Source: Apostichopus japonicus (lineage: Eukaryota > Echinodermata > Holothuroidea > Aspidochirotida > Stichopodidae). From it: a stretch of DNA of 64,000 bases. The notes below the pieces were generated by a model. The model had not been told where the DNA came from and did not search any database. It saw only the letters and a list, made by a program, of their open reading frames with translations. This document shows, piece by piece, positions 36,344 through 48,300 of the stretch. Location: contig NC_092579.1 of NCBI RefSeq assembly GCF_037975245.1, positions 17,915,678-17,979,677 of the forward strand. Reading direction: 5' to 3'. The number at the start of each line of letters is the position of its first letter. Positions within the stretch are counted from its first letter, which is position 1. The translations under genes were made by a program, and so were the position numbers.

Positions 36344-39300
36344 ATGGCATCCACCACTGAGCAGAATGATACTCTTGAAACTCTTCTAAGTTCGTATTAT
36401 TTGATTTCTTTAATAAGTTTTTGTTATTGCATGTGACGGATTTCGCCATGTGTTTTATAAGCTGCTTGTCTTTTTGCTTAGTCTTTCGACTATTTGTAAC
36501 AAGCAAAGTGTAAAGGAGCCGTCTCATGACCTAACTCAGTCAGTGTTAATGTTAATTGTTATTGCAAGGGAGGAGGTTCCGCCTGTTGTGTGCAGATGTG
36601 ATATCACTGCATCACTCTCGATTGCACTAAGCTAAATTTACATAAGGCCTATCAATAGGTACTCTCCGCCAGACCGAAATAATATTCAGAAATTATGCTG
36701 AAGCAATTTTATTAGGACGTAATCGTTTCATCCTATTTTGTTTGGTGGCCAATATCTCTGTCTGGGGACATAGGCCTAGGCTTACACAGTAACAATACAG
36801 TACACACACATTTCACTAAGTTGCAGTACAGTATTGTCGAATATAACCTAACAGTTACACTGTACGTTAGGTACTGAGGGCATAAACTTTTATCTAAGCT
36901 ATGTTACAAACATCCTGACTTTGGTTACACCATACTGGAGTTTCAATTTCTCTCATGTTATGGCCCACTGTAGTTAATACTTAGCTTTGAGGCCTTATAT
37001 AATATTTGACCTACTGTAGGCCTATACTTCAGTCTATACTTCAGCCTCAGGGCCAAGAGCACATCTCTTGAGATCATCAGGTTACGTTAGAATAGCGAGT
37101 TACCATCAGTGTACTGAGTTAGGCTATACAGTCCTTGCATCAGTTGATGAGGCTATTCTCGAAAGTGGCTTACACCATTCATAATGATTTGACTAGCAAA
37201 ATTAGTCTTCCTGTAGAGATAGCGATATAAATATTTTGGGATTGTTTGACAGAGTTCTATTAATTTTAAAATTAAATGCCACTAAGGCAACCTGAAGGAT
37301 AACTTTGGTCCTGTGAACGGAACTCAACCAGCTCTGAGCAACTATTAAAAACCAGGCCTCTATTGACACAACATAGAATGGCCTAATCAGTTTTTAAGAT
37401 GATATCTGGTAATGTCAATACTATAAAGTATAGTTAAGCTGCTAAATTTCATTCATGGTTTTCCATATTTTTAAAGAAAATAATTAAATCAGGTTTGAAA
37501 TATTTCTATTAGAATACTCAGACTTTTGGCAGGAAAAACCAGCATTTTGGTAACCTTTGCTTGTAGGGTGAACAGAAATTATCTTGTTTTTACAGTACAT
37601 TATCGTAAAAATGAATGGTTTTAATAATTTTCATGGAAATTTTGTACTCTTGACAAATTGATAGAAATTGAAATTATAAAAGCAGCTTTGATGTTGTGTT
37701 ATACATATTTAATAGCTTTATAAATGAGAAAAAGATATGAGCAATTTGTTTTCTTGATTTGACAGAGCTTGTTCACTACCTAACCTAGCTAGTCAAATTT
37801 GACATCTTTATCTTTCAGATAAAGCAACAAACCCTCTAAATAGAGAAGAAGATTGGGAATTTATTTTGACTTTTTGTGACAGAGTGAACTTTGAACTCGA
37901 AGGGTAGGTTATGAAGACATATTTTTCTTTTTAAGAAAAAATATATTAAGTATCAAGTTTAAATGAAGCAGAACATAGACACTTTGTAATAGAAACTGGA
38001 GCCTAGCAGGCTTTTGTAATGGGGCCAGATGATTTATGTACTCTCTCCTTTGCCAAGTAAATTAACAGAAACAAATTATATATGCCATATTTTATATGCA
38101 ATGTGAGGTAAAATTGTGCTTTGTGTTCAATGCTGTTCTTGTTTCATGTATGGCAAGTAACCCCTGCGAGAGAAGTCACTCTTGTCTGGAAACTTGTGAA
38201 TTGAAATTTGTCATTTATGTCCATTTTTCCAGACCTCAAATAGCATGTCGGCTAATAGGTCACAAGATCCAGTCCCCCCAAGAGCGAGAGGCCTTACAGG
38301 CTTTAATCGTGGCAGAAGCATGCGTCAAGAATTGTGGCGAGGCATTCCACAGGGAAGTTGGAAAGTTTCGATTTCTTAACGAGTTGATAAAATTAATTTC
38401 TCCAAAGGTAAGAAGAGAGGAAGGCATTTGAAATTCTGTACAAATTCTATGTATTTCTTTAGTTATCTTCAACCAAACATTTCGCCTTTGGTGGACAACA
38501 AATTTCTAGAACACAGGGTTTAGTGCTCATCGGGAAATTGTAGACAAATGAAATGACAATCGTACATAAGGAAGTTAAAGTTGGAATTATGTTAAGCCTG
38601 CATGATCTATAGATATTTATAATTTCTGATGTCATGAAGTTTTATAGGATATAGTTTAAAAAGAATTGGTCTGGGTATTTTCATTCTCGTCTTCCGTAAA
38701 TAATGAGTCTAGGACCAGCAGAACCCTTGGCTTCCTTAATAGGAATTTGCACTCTTGCCCACCAGAATTACGTGAATTGGCCTCTATGTCTATGTGTCGT
38801 TCTACTCTTGAATATGCAGCTCAGATTTGGGACCCTTATAAGGTCTCAGACCAAGATATTTTTAGAAAAAATTCAAAGGAAGGCATCACGTTTTGTAACT
38901 CGTGATTGCCGTAGGCAATTCAGCGTCACTCTGATTTTGAAGACTTTAAAGTGGGAACCCCTCACAGAAAGAAGGAAAAGGGCCAGACTTACAGTATGCT
39001 CTTTTACCAAATTATTAATGACCTAATTGCAGTCCCAAACGAGACTAATCCCTTCTTGAAACCAGGGAGGCGTGACCGCTATACACAAATTCCACATAAT
39101 CATCACGCTTTTCAGTATAGTTTCTATCCTACTGTAGGACTATAAAAGACTGGAATACACAATCCTTGGCCGTTAAAGAGAGCCCTAGTCTTGAGGTGTT
39201 TAAGACAAGATTGCCTACGCATTATTTTTAGCTCTGCTGCGCTGCACACCAACATCCTTGTTGTGATACCCGAGAGGAGTTTTTAACAAGTACCTAACAA

Positions 39301-42300
39301 AAACAGAAACAGAAATAATCCACAGAAATGTAGCACACTGTAATGTTGGCAGATTCTGACTTACAGGTGGGAGAAAATAGCTTTTGAATAAAACCTCCAG
39401 AAACCAGATAGCTCTAGAAACATCAAACATGAGTGAGAGATGAGTCTGACATTCCTGATGATTCATTTTGTCTCTGGTAAAGAATTGATCACTGCAAATT
39501 GTTCAATTGTTCTGCTAGTCTGAAAAAAAAACTTCATGTTGTGTTCTGAAGAATAATTTCATTTCCATTCCGTCCGTCAGTATTTGGGTGCAAGAACAAC
39601 AGAAAAAGTGAAGAAGAAAACCATTGAAGTTATGTACAGCTGGCAAATAGGCCTACCACATGAACCGAAGGTGAAGGAGGCTTATGAAATGCTGAAAAAA
39701 CAAGGTGAGTCTACTCTTTCATTGACCTATAGTATAGATCTGCATAAAAGATTAATCTTGGTGTTTCTGTAAGAAACAAACGTGAAGATAATCAGCATCA
39801 TTTTGGCCAGATTTGTACACTCCGATTTTTTTTTCCAGAGAGGGTGAAGAAGGGGTAAACCTTGGTTTGTGTGTTGTCTCCAAGTCCTCCACAATCTCTG
39901 CAATAAGAATCTTTAACATATTTGAAAGTTTTCCATGAATTTTGACCTTAGTAGTCATCACAGTATTAAGTTTTGTGTCTTGTATTCAGACATTACTTGA
40001 ACTATGAGAGAAAAAGACAAAAGATCGTCCTCAGGGGTGTTAAAAATTTGTTAACGATAATTTCATTTCATTTCATTTATTTGTTTGTTTTATGACAACA
40101 TTCAGGTGATAATTAATAAGCACACATCAAGTAACAAACATACAAAGAGTTGTGAAAGGAAGTGCTCTAAAAAAAACCTTTACGGCTTAACGAGTAGAGC
40201 ACTCCCTACTTAACTTTGAAAATACACATACATATATGTCTCTACACAAGAAACAATCAAAAAAGAAGAGAAAGAAGAAAGAGCAACCCTGTCCCTGACC
40301 CCACTCATAACCTCCTGACCCCTGCTTGACCTCCCACCTTCCCCTACCCATAACTCCCAGCTATAACCCACCCACCCACTCAAAACCTGCTATCCCTACC
40401 CCTAACCAACACCTAATGACAGGTTATTACCGAGCTGTCTGTGATTTCACTTCAATCTTCTCTCTCTCTCGCTCTCTCTCGCTGTTAGGGTTGGTCAAGG
40501 AAGATCCAGAGTATGTGAACGAGACCTTTACATTGGAACCTTCATCTCCACGGATGGCAGATTTCGAAGATGACGATAAAGCAAAGGTCAGTTTATACAC
40601 GAGCAGGTTATGAAACCTTCATTTACGATACCTTCTTATACAGTACTTAATCGAGTCGTGACGAGTAAATTGGAATCATCGCCTAACATTTCCTTTTTTT
40701 CTTGGCTCTTTCGGTAGTTATTATCGAGGCTCTTAAAGAGCAAACATGCGGAGGATCTCCAGGCCGCCAACCGCCTCATCAAGAACATGGTAAAGGAAGA
40801 CGAGAAGAAGACGGAGAAGAAGACGAAGAGAATGAACGATTTGGAGAGCTGTAACAACAGCGTGAAATTACTCAACGACATGCTGGTGCACTTCGATCCA
40901 GCCGTCACCAGCGAGGGAGAAAGAGACCTCATGAGGGTATGCTACTGTGGGTTGAGGAGGGGAGGCTGGCCTGGGTCAGGGATCGAATCCTTGGAAGCAA
41001 TTGTGGGCTAAAAAATATTGAGTTATTAGATTTAAGACTTCCATTTGGCAAATTATACCTAAAAAGTTTGAAGTCTGTTTTATGGAAAAAATGGTGTCTA
41101 ATGGTGTAAATGATGCCTGATCATTATTATTACTTTTTTTTTTTAAATGACACTAGATTACAGACTTTTAATTCTGGCCATCAGTAAGATTATACTTTAA
41201 GTATGTTCTTCCAATGAAATATATGACGCCCACTCTCAGTTGCTACAAGTCATAATGGTATTGCATTTATTGTAACCTGCAGGAGTTGTACCAAACTTGT
41301 GAGAGATTGCGACCGAATCTCTTCAGATTAGCAAGCGATGCAGATGAAAAGGACGATGGCATTGGTAAGTCACAAAGAAGACGTCAGGGATTTACACCAG
41401 ACTTTGGAATTAATCTGATGAAAGTTTGATAAAAGGTCGTCTGGACTGCCCACAAGGGAAAAAATTGCTTTAAGTACCAGATCTTGTAACATTAAAAGAT
41501 ACTCTTAAATTCTAATCTAAAAACTCTCAGACTGCAGTTACTGACAATGCTCGTTAATTTAAACTTTTCCGAAAGCAAGAAACGAATATAATCTCGGGGA
41601 CTTTGTGTTTGGACCCACCCCCACCCCCCCCAAGATTAGGATAGGCAAAAATAATAGAAAGGATAAAACTTTCCCTATCACTTGTTTGCAGCTGATATTC
41701 TCAAGACAAATGATGCTTTAGTGAAAGTGATGGAAGACTACAAGGCTAAATTTGGAGAGCCTGGTAAGGACGAAGTTGAGGCTGTAGCTACCGCAGAGGA
41801 AGCCACACCGACATCAACTGGTAAGTTGAATGGTGTCAGCGGTGGGAATGTATTGTTCCGGAACATTGTTACCATATGAAGACCGACTTCAATGAAAAGC
41901 CTTCGAAAGGAGTGAAACAATGATTCCAAATGGTCAAAGTCGAGCAAAAGATGCTAATATATTATTCCTTCGTGAAGCTAACTTTGTTTTGTCAAAGGTT
42001 TTTCAAAGTTTTGTTAATGCATCTAGCAACAGTAAAGTGGCATCATCATAGCAAATGAGTTAAACCTAACTTGGTTGTTTTCTTAAATGGTGTGCAAGTA
42101 TTCTACAAACTCTATCTACAGAGGAAAGAATTTATTTCTCGAAATAGATGATATTTTAAGGAAGCCTTGAATTCAGAATGTTTTGGCAGTCACACAATCA
42201 TTATAATTGTATCACAAGTCCTTTCACAGTTTTGAAAGCTGCAAGATTTTTTGGGCCCCTTCCTTCCCCCACTATATCCCTACCGTCAATCTTAATTCTC

Positions 42301-45300
42301 AGACAAAATGTCCACGTTGAAATACATGCTTCCATAGTAGGTATAATGCCATTGAACCTGCATGGAAAATGTACAGTTTGTTCTGTTGGTTGAATTTCTA
42401 GTGTATATTGATAATTGAACAGTGGATTAGAAACAAAAATTGTAGTTTTCATATTCAGAAATTTAAGCTTTGAAGTTTGCTAAGTATGATATGTTTCTAT
42501 CCGTTAAAACAGCACCTCAGAAGTCGACCCTCATAGATTTTGGTGGTTCGTCACCAGTGAAGTCGAGACCCACTGCTGCCACCAATGGTACAGATCAGCC
42601 AATGTTGGCATCTGCTCAGGCTTCTCAAGAAGAAGCAACTGCATCTGCTACAAGTGACTTATCCCTCCTTGGTAAGTAATTAAATAATTTGTATTCTTAT
42701 CTATTTATTACCATTGTCTTAATTGACTTATGCAAATACTAAGTGTTGGTGGTTTATTGACTCACTGGAAAAATTTGTACAGGCTGCTATAAATTCATTG
42801 TCCAAAAGATATATCATTGCTCATCAAAAAAAAAGGGTACCTTTGAAAATAGGAGAGATTATGATATATTGTCTGAGAAAGCTTCATAAAAATGATAAAA
42901 AGTCTTGAAAAATGTATCAGTATCAGTTGGCTTTCATCAACCTCTAAATGATATCATGGTCTGGAGAATAAGAAAAAGTAGGCAAAAGGTAAACCATCTT
43001 TTCTAGGTCTTCAAAGTCCTTGAATTTTCAACTTTAGTCTGAAAAAGTGAGATAAAATCCTTTAATAAGGCAAGCAAGATTTTTAAGTAGCATGAGATGA
43101 AGTTATCGGCACAAATCAAGCTGTGATGAACAGAGATGGCTAGGAGCATGTCATGTTGTTGGCTGCATGGCTCTTTATGAATGTCCTCTTCACCACAAAT
43201 TAACAAAATGGGTCTGCATAGATTTTGCAAGAATTACTGTTGTTGGGCTACTTTAAGTAGTATGACATTGGGTCATGTTTAGTGTTTGTGCTTCATAGTG
43301 ACCCTGGACAGTGGCGGAGCTAGGGGTTTTGGTCCTGGGGGGGGGGTGAGAATGGTCTGTAGGGGCGCTTTCGACACTATCTAAGCGGAGCGTCACCACA
43401 GGTGGCGCGGAGCGTACAGACATTTTTTAAGTAAAGATACTCCCTAGCTCGCCGGAAATAACCCTTTCCGGGCCTTGCTAATTTGCAGATAAACAAAGAA
43501 TAAATAGATGTCATTGCCATTTTGTCATAAAATTACACCAACAAAATGTGACAAATGTCAATAGGTATTTGAGAGCGCAATAAAAAAGTCAATAATCGCG
43601 AATAAGTAAAAAGTGGTAAAAAGCTGAAAAGGGCACCAGCAGTCCATTTGAGTCCGTCAGACTGTATGGACGCTCCGCCACTGACCCTGGAATTCATGTG
43701 TTTAACAGCCTGGGCATAGAATAATATAGTTTTCACATTTTGTGTAGCAGTTTCAATGGCTCTGATTTTTTTCTCTCTCATCGAAGACTATAGTTCCTGT
43801 TTATGAAACTGCTATGCTTTCACTTGTATAGCAACTTGGCCATTTTGTAAAGCATCTTGCTGTTAAACTTGATTTTGTTTAATATTTTACATATTCATTG
43901 ACTACTCAAAAATATTAAATATATATGGTAAAGCAATGTATTTGTCTCCAATATTTCCTATAAGTTTATACATATTCATTTATATTTAAATTTTTAATGT
44001 ATCAAGATAACATAAGTTCGAAATCACCATTCAGCCAAATCATTATTTTTATGCCTTCTGCTAAACAACTAATTACAGTACAAGTAATTATGTCCAATAT
44101 TTATATCAGCATCAGCATTTGAAAAGGACTGACATCTTAACTTTCACACCAAATCTCTCACTTCATGAATATTCACAGATTTGAATTCGTCAACCTCTTC
44201 TGCTGCTGGAAACAGCTCTGTCCTACAAAGGACCAACCCTTCAGACCTTGATAACCTTCTGGGCCCATCTCCAACAGCAACCTCTGTGGCAAATGTCCAA
44301 GCCATCAACGCAGCCCAATCTAACATTCCATTTACGCAGGCTGCCCAGCCCGTAGGGACGGCATATGCCGGATTCACACAAGCCCCTGGAATGGTGAGTG
44401 ACTTGCCATGGAATCTTACAATGATGACATGTCGTGTCTAGCTGTTTCAACATTTAAAATGCTTCTCTGTTTACAGAGAAGCTTTTTCAATGTTGAAACA
44501 GCTCTGTTTACAGAAACTGCTAAATTTGCCCAACTGAGGAGTATTTTGTCATGCAATATCACTTATATGTCACCCTTTGTGTGGTTTTAACCTAAACCTT
44601 TGACTTTTAGGTTCACATTGTCATGTCATTCGATTGTAATATATCTCTCCCCTCCCCCTTCCCTCCCCTACCCCTTCCCATCCACCTTCATGTATCAATG
44701 CAATAATTACCCATCTTGAACAGTTGTAGTAAGGTGTGTTTTTCATCCAAGAGCAATCTACGGTTTTCGCATCTGAAATGACTTTCTAAATTGAAAAGAT
44801 TCCAAATTTGAGTTACAAATGTTGACTTGGAAACCACCAGACGTGTAGGTTATATTAACTCATAAACCCCTGCGGGCTTCTTCCAAATCTGTGGTCGCTT
44901 AAGTGTCGTAAAAAATAACTGCCCGATTATTATGATTGTTAAATATTACTTCCGTTGTGACAGAGAGGGTACCCATACCAAGCCAATCAGCCCCACCCCA
45001 GTCAGCCCCACCCCAATCAGCCCCACCCCAGTCAGCAAGTTATGCAGACGGGAGGGGTTATGTACAGCATGCCGCCACCACAACAACAGCAGCAGCAGCA
45101 GCCTGGTATGCCGATGGGTCAACAGAGGCCACCTATGCAAGTGACCATGGGTCAACCGATCAACAGCTACACTTTGGCAGGAGTCAATAGTGTGCCCAGG
45201 TAAACATTACCATCCGGCATTATTACAACAGGGAATCCTTTTTGTTTTGAGATTTTTGCACTGCAGTGCTTAGTTTTAAATTTTGTTACCAATTAGATAC

Positions 45301-48300
45301 TAAAATTTCTAAGGCTATGTGTCCAAATAGTGCTATATGGCTATGCATTATTGATGTGTTTTCAATACCAGAGGAATTGTTCCATTTACCAGGGACTGTA
45401 TTTTAGACATCAATTGGTGAAGCTATAATTACACACAAGGCGCTGTAATGAGAAATTGTTGATATTGATATGAGGTTTTGTTTTAACTATGAAATGTTTG
45501 TCCTGGAAGGATCTTCCTTAGAGACAGACTAACATGAGAAGGGAGGATACAGCTTATTGTCGGAATAAATGGGACAGACAGGTTATATTTGGAACATTAA
45601 ACATTGAGGGCAGGGCTGCTGGAGATTTAAAAAATAGGGCTGCAGCTGTTTCACCTCTAGCGACCTGTTTCCTTCGAAGAAGATTTGCGCTAGGATGCAA
45701 ATGTCAGGACTTCTTACTTTAGCTGTATTTGCTGTAACTACATTAAATACCTAGACAGGCTATTTGTAGTAGATACGTAAGTAGTTGAGTAACCCTTTTT
45801 TTGTGCTAAAACAAATTTGAAAGGTGTTCATTTTCATTTTGTTGCTCAGGATGTCATCACATCAACCACCAACCCCACAACCAGCCAAACAGGAAGCAAC
45901 AAAACCAGTGGACACATTTGCTGACCTGGCTAATTTAGGAAAGAGTCTGGTGACTAAGACACCAGCTGAAATACCCCCCAAAGCAACAGTCAATGCAGTC
46001 GGGGGTCAGAACCCCCCGGCAGGACCAGAGTTGCAGCAGGGTACCCCCTCCCCTGTGACGACTGTCAAACCAACCAGCCCCACTGTTCTACCTTTGAAAG
46101 ATATATTTGTCGCTTTAGACTCCATCAAACCTGGTGAGTTGTCAACCACTTGTGAAAATATTTACATTTGAGCCTAGAGTGGGGAAGGAGTGGGTGGGGG
46201 GGTGTTGGGTGGGTCAGGGGTGGGATTGTGGTTGATTTAACTATCAACTTTAGTTAGTGCTTTTGTAGAGCAGTTAACATGTTTTCATGTTAAACTATTG
46301 TTAGCAATCAGAATGGACTGTAATGTTGGCTTGTGACATTATTGTCACAACACAACTATGTCGACACCTTTGAGCATGTCTGTCACACGGGCATCGGTCA
46401 AACCTAATCCTACCATAATTTTAGAGCAGAGGAGGTCCATGTCCCTGTCCTACTTCACTTTAATGAATGAAGTAATTAATTTGTTTTCATGAACCTTAAA
46501 GGCTAATCTCCAGCTAATTGCGCCTCATTTCCACTGAATGAAAATTACTTCTCGGACGTGTTAAGAGAGCGATGTCCGTCAAGTTGCATGATTATATCCA
46601 GTAAGAACTGGAATATGATCAACAGGAAACCAGTTACTCTTAGGGAAGTACTATTACATTTGTTAGTTCTGGCAGAGGTCTCAACCATCCTTTGGAGCCG
46701 TATAGTCTGATAACTTGCAGTTTATCAGAGTTGAAATGCAGCCAAAAATATCAGCCAAAAGTATCAACGCTTAAAAGTATCACTCGGTCTGGTCGTGCGT
46801 TTCGACAGATGTGTAAACCTACCTCTGTAACATTAGCACCTTGATTGCTCTTGTGTATATTGAAAGGTGTAACATAACCTATAACAGCCAACAAAAGAAC
46901 AGTGCTGTAAACATCACTGACTATTTTGGTTATAACACTCCACAGATGTTTAAACCTTTCCCGTGCGACATTTTGACTTGATTGCTTTCATGTTTATTCG
47001 CTCAGGTGAAACACAGCCTATAACAGCCTACGAAAAGAACAGTGTGAAAACAGTGGTCCACTTTGGAAAAGACTCGCCGAGACCGGACATTAAGGTCATG
47101 GTGGTCTCCACCATGAGTACAAACACTTTACCAGTCAAGAATCTAACTTTCCAAGCAGCTGTACCAAAAGTAAGTTCATCACCTAGCAACCACTGTACCT
47201 TTTTTTGTTTTTTGTTTAAAATAATCATGAAGAAGACTATAACTTTCAACAGTTGAAGCAATTCCTCATCTTTACATCTGCATTATTCCTCAAAACATTG
47301 GCAGAATGCAAACTTTGCTGAACTCATTTATGAAAACATATGAACTTTTTTGTCTGTTTTTTGTTGTCTCCTTTTTTGACAGACAATGAGGGTAAAGTTG
47401 CAGCCTGCATCAGCAGAAAACCTACCTGCTTTCAATCCAATCCTTCCTGCTGCTGCAATAACCCAAGTCATGCTCTTAGCCAATCCACAAAAGGTTTGTA
47501 CCACATTGTCATGAAAGATGGGTCTAGCAGAAAGGCATTTTTTATCTTTTACACTTATTATTAACTTTTACACTTACTCATTAAAAGGATATGTATGACA
47601 TTGACGTGATTTGCTGGATTTTTAAGAGATACTAAAACGTTGAAGGGATACAAACTCCAATCAATAAAAAGAAACTTTAAGTCTTTAAAGGCATTGAAGA
47701 CTCGCGCACAAAGAAACATCTCATGCCGGTAATCTGACCTAGTTTCGAATGAGGTGTAACAGAAGTGTTAGACACCACCATCGATCCCAGAAAATACACA
47801 CACAGCTTGCTACCGTCGGTAATTAGACACTAGTGTATAGTCAATACATGCAGCTACGGTCAATACCTACAGCACAGTGTACATAGCAGCGATGGACATC
47901 TCAGGTCGAGATTGCCATGAAGTCATGGAAGGGATAAAACCTTCCCTTGACACGGGAAATGGGTGGTGAGGTGGTGGGTACGTGGAGTTTATCTTTTGGA
48001 GACATTTTTCACGGAGCCATTTTCTGTCTATTTTCAGCATTGCCTTTGTAGTAGGTGCTTCATTGTTTTATGCCAGTATTTGTATAAACAATCAGAACTG
48101 GCTACCATCAAATGGGCCGATTGGATTGGATTGACAAGTATAGATTGTACCGCAATTAATAAGACATTGGTTTAGTCCTAATGCACATAGGATCGTCGCT
48201 ACTGAATCATTGGGAAAGTAAATCTTTCGCACAGGGTTCTGCCGCTGCCGGTCGGGCCCGACCAGCACGCTGAATTACCGACCGCCACAATCTGCCTGAG

